The notes beneath the pieces are model-generated. The model searched no databases. It had not been told where the DNA came from and saw nothing but the letters and a program-made list of their open reading frames with translations. Below, in pieces: positions 63,264 through 64,000 of a DNA stretch of 64,000 nucleotides (its first letter is position 1; every line of letters starts with the position of its first letter). A program made the translations under genes and the position numbers. Origin of the DNA: a virus; IMG/VR virus record IMGVR_UViG_3300035156_000041, positions 1 through 64,000 of that record. The stretch is one strand, 5' to 3'.

Positions 63264-64000
63264 ATGGCAACTGCATTGAGGTGCGTACATGATAACGCAG
63301 TAGATAGGGTGTCAGGCTTATCAAGCACAGGTGTAAGTGTGTTGCCAATTACAGCATTGCAAACTAATAGCAAGAGCGAAGTATGGCGCACAAGTGCCAC
63401 GACAACTAGCGTGACAATCACCGCTACGTTTAATAGTCCTGAGATTCTTGGCATGGTGAGTTTCCCATTCTGTAACTTTAGCTCGACAGCTACGATGCGA
63501 GTTAGGCTTTATTCTGATACAGCTTGCACAGCGCAGGTTCTGGATACTGTGACGCCTACCCTGTGTTCGCAAGGTGGTGGTAGCAAGGTGCAAGGATTGA
63601 CGCTACAGCAGTCTGCAAGCGCCTACCAGTTCGGTGGTGGAGTAGCAGCCACGTTGTACTTCACAAAGACTTCAGGTGTGCAGGGATGCAAGATCGATGT
63701 TGCTGACAGTGCAAACCTGCAAGGCTATTTGGAAGCAGCAAGGCTGGTGATGGGGGAGTATTTCGAGCCAAATTTTAATGCTGAAATGGGCGCTACTCTG
63801 GAACTGGCCGACACTACACAAAACTTTAGAACAGATGCTGGAAATCTTCTGAGTGATGTTGGCACACGGCATAAAGTACTATCAATCGTGCTGAGTTTTA
63901 TGCAGCCATCCGACAGGTCAAATCTTTATCGCATTGTGAAGAATACTGGGATGAGCCAACCAATTTGGCTGAGTTTGTTTCCCAATAATACGGATAAGGG
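63264..64000 (+). CDS. tail protein (partial, runs off the right edge)
   Basis: Open for 245 codons to the window end. Starts MATALRCVHDNAVDRVSG, with ATG directly after the upstream stop and a TTGGAG site. Beta-rich (TSVTITATFNSPEILGMVSFPF, TMRVRLYSDTACT), resembling jelly-roll virion proteins. Likely another tail tip or fibre component. Confidence 0.8.
   Translation, partial: MATALRCVHDNAVDRVSGLSSTGVSVLPITALQTNSKSEVWRTSATTTSVTITATFNSPEILGMVSFPFCNFSSTATMRVRLYSDTACTAQVLDTVTPTLCSQGGGSKVQGLTLQQSASAYQFGGGVAATLYFTKTSGVQGCKIDVADSANLQGYLEAARLVMGEYFEPNFNAEMGATLELADTTQNFRTDAGNLLSDVGTRHKVLSIVLSFMQPSDRSNLYRIVKNTGMSQPIWLSLFPNNTDK

Overview
The window is part of the genome of a double-stranded DNA tailed bacteriophage, most likely a long-tailed siphovirus of a Gram-negative host. 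The head genes are lambda-like: S49-type head protease, gpD-type decoration protein and gpE-type major capsid protein. A large tape-measure gene and a frameshifted G/GT tail chaperone point to a long flexible tail. The host is Gram-negative because there is a phage-encoded lipoprotein, a signal-peptide SleB-type hydrolase and classical sigma70 promoters. I could not identify the host genus. Both ends of the window cut through genes, so it is an internal slice of a larger genome. DNA polymerase, helicase and primase are not seen here.

Layout. Positions 1-5141 (minus strand) hold a tightly overlapping operon: a ThyX-like flavin-dependent thymidylate synthase cut by the left edge, many small unknown genes, an F5/8-type-C protein, a SleB-like hydrolase and several small membrane proteins that are holin candidates. 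Positions 5142-5745 are a divergent control region. Positions 5746-25040 (plus strand) are an accessory/early region of about 45 small genes. Many have their own consensus sigma70 promoter followed by an A/C-rich leader and a ribosome binding site. A minus-strand HTH + GIY-YIG endonuclease cassette interrupts it at 13712-14823, and a repeat-rich origin-like tract lies at 20257-20700 just upstream of a ribbon-helix-helix gene and a replication-initiator-like gene. Positions 25076-25848 are non-coding and carry a perfect DnaA box. An AP2/HNH-like endonuclease (minus) and a serine recombinase (plus) follow.

Positions 27852-31387 (minus) form a second operon: a circularly permuted SLOG protein, small proteins, a ClpP-like protease, a PhoH-like ATPase and small proteins, read from two strong promoters. 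From 31569 to the right edge lies the late structural region on the plus strand: putative small terminase, tRNA-Thr(UGU), large terminase, portal, head protease, scaffold, decoration protein, major capsid protein, head completion proteins, three large appendage proteins (a putative alpha/alpha-toroid enzyme, an SGNH esterase, a fibronectin-III protein), tail terminator, tail tube, tail chaperones, tape measure, tail tip/fibre proteins and a final truncated tail gene.

Selfish elements are conspicuous: five homing-type endonucleases (three GIY-YIG, one HNH, one AP2/HNH-like) and one serine recombinase. Start sites were chosen from ribosome binding sites and from ATGA, TGATG or TTGA overlaps; several genes begin with TTG or GTG.
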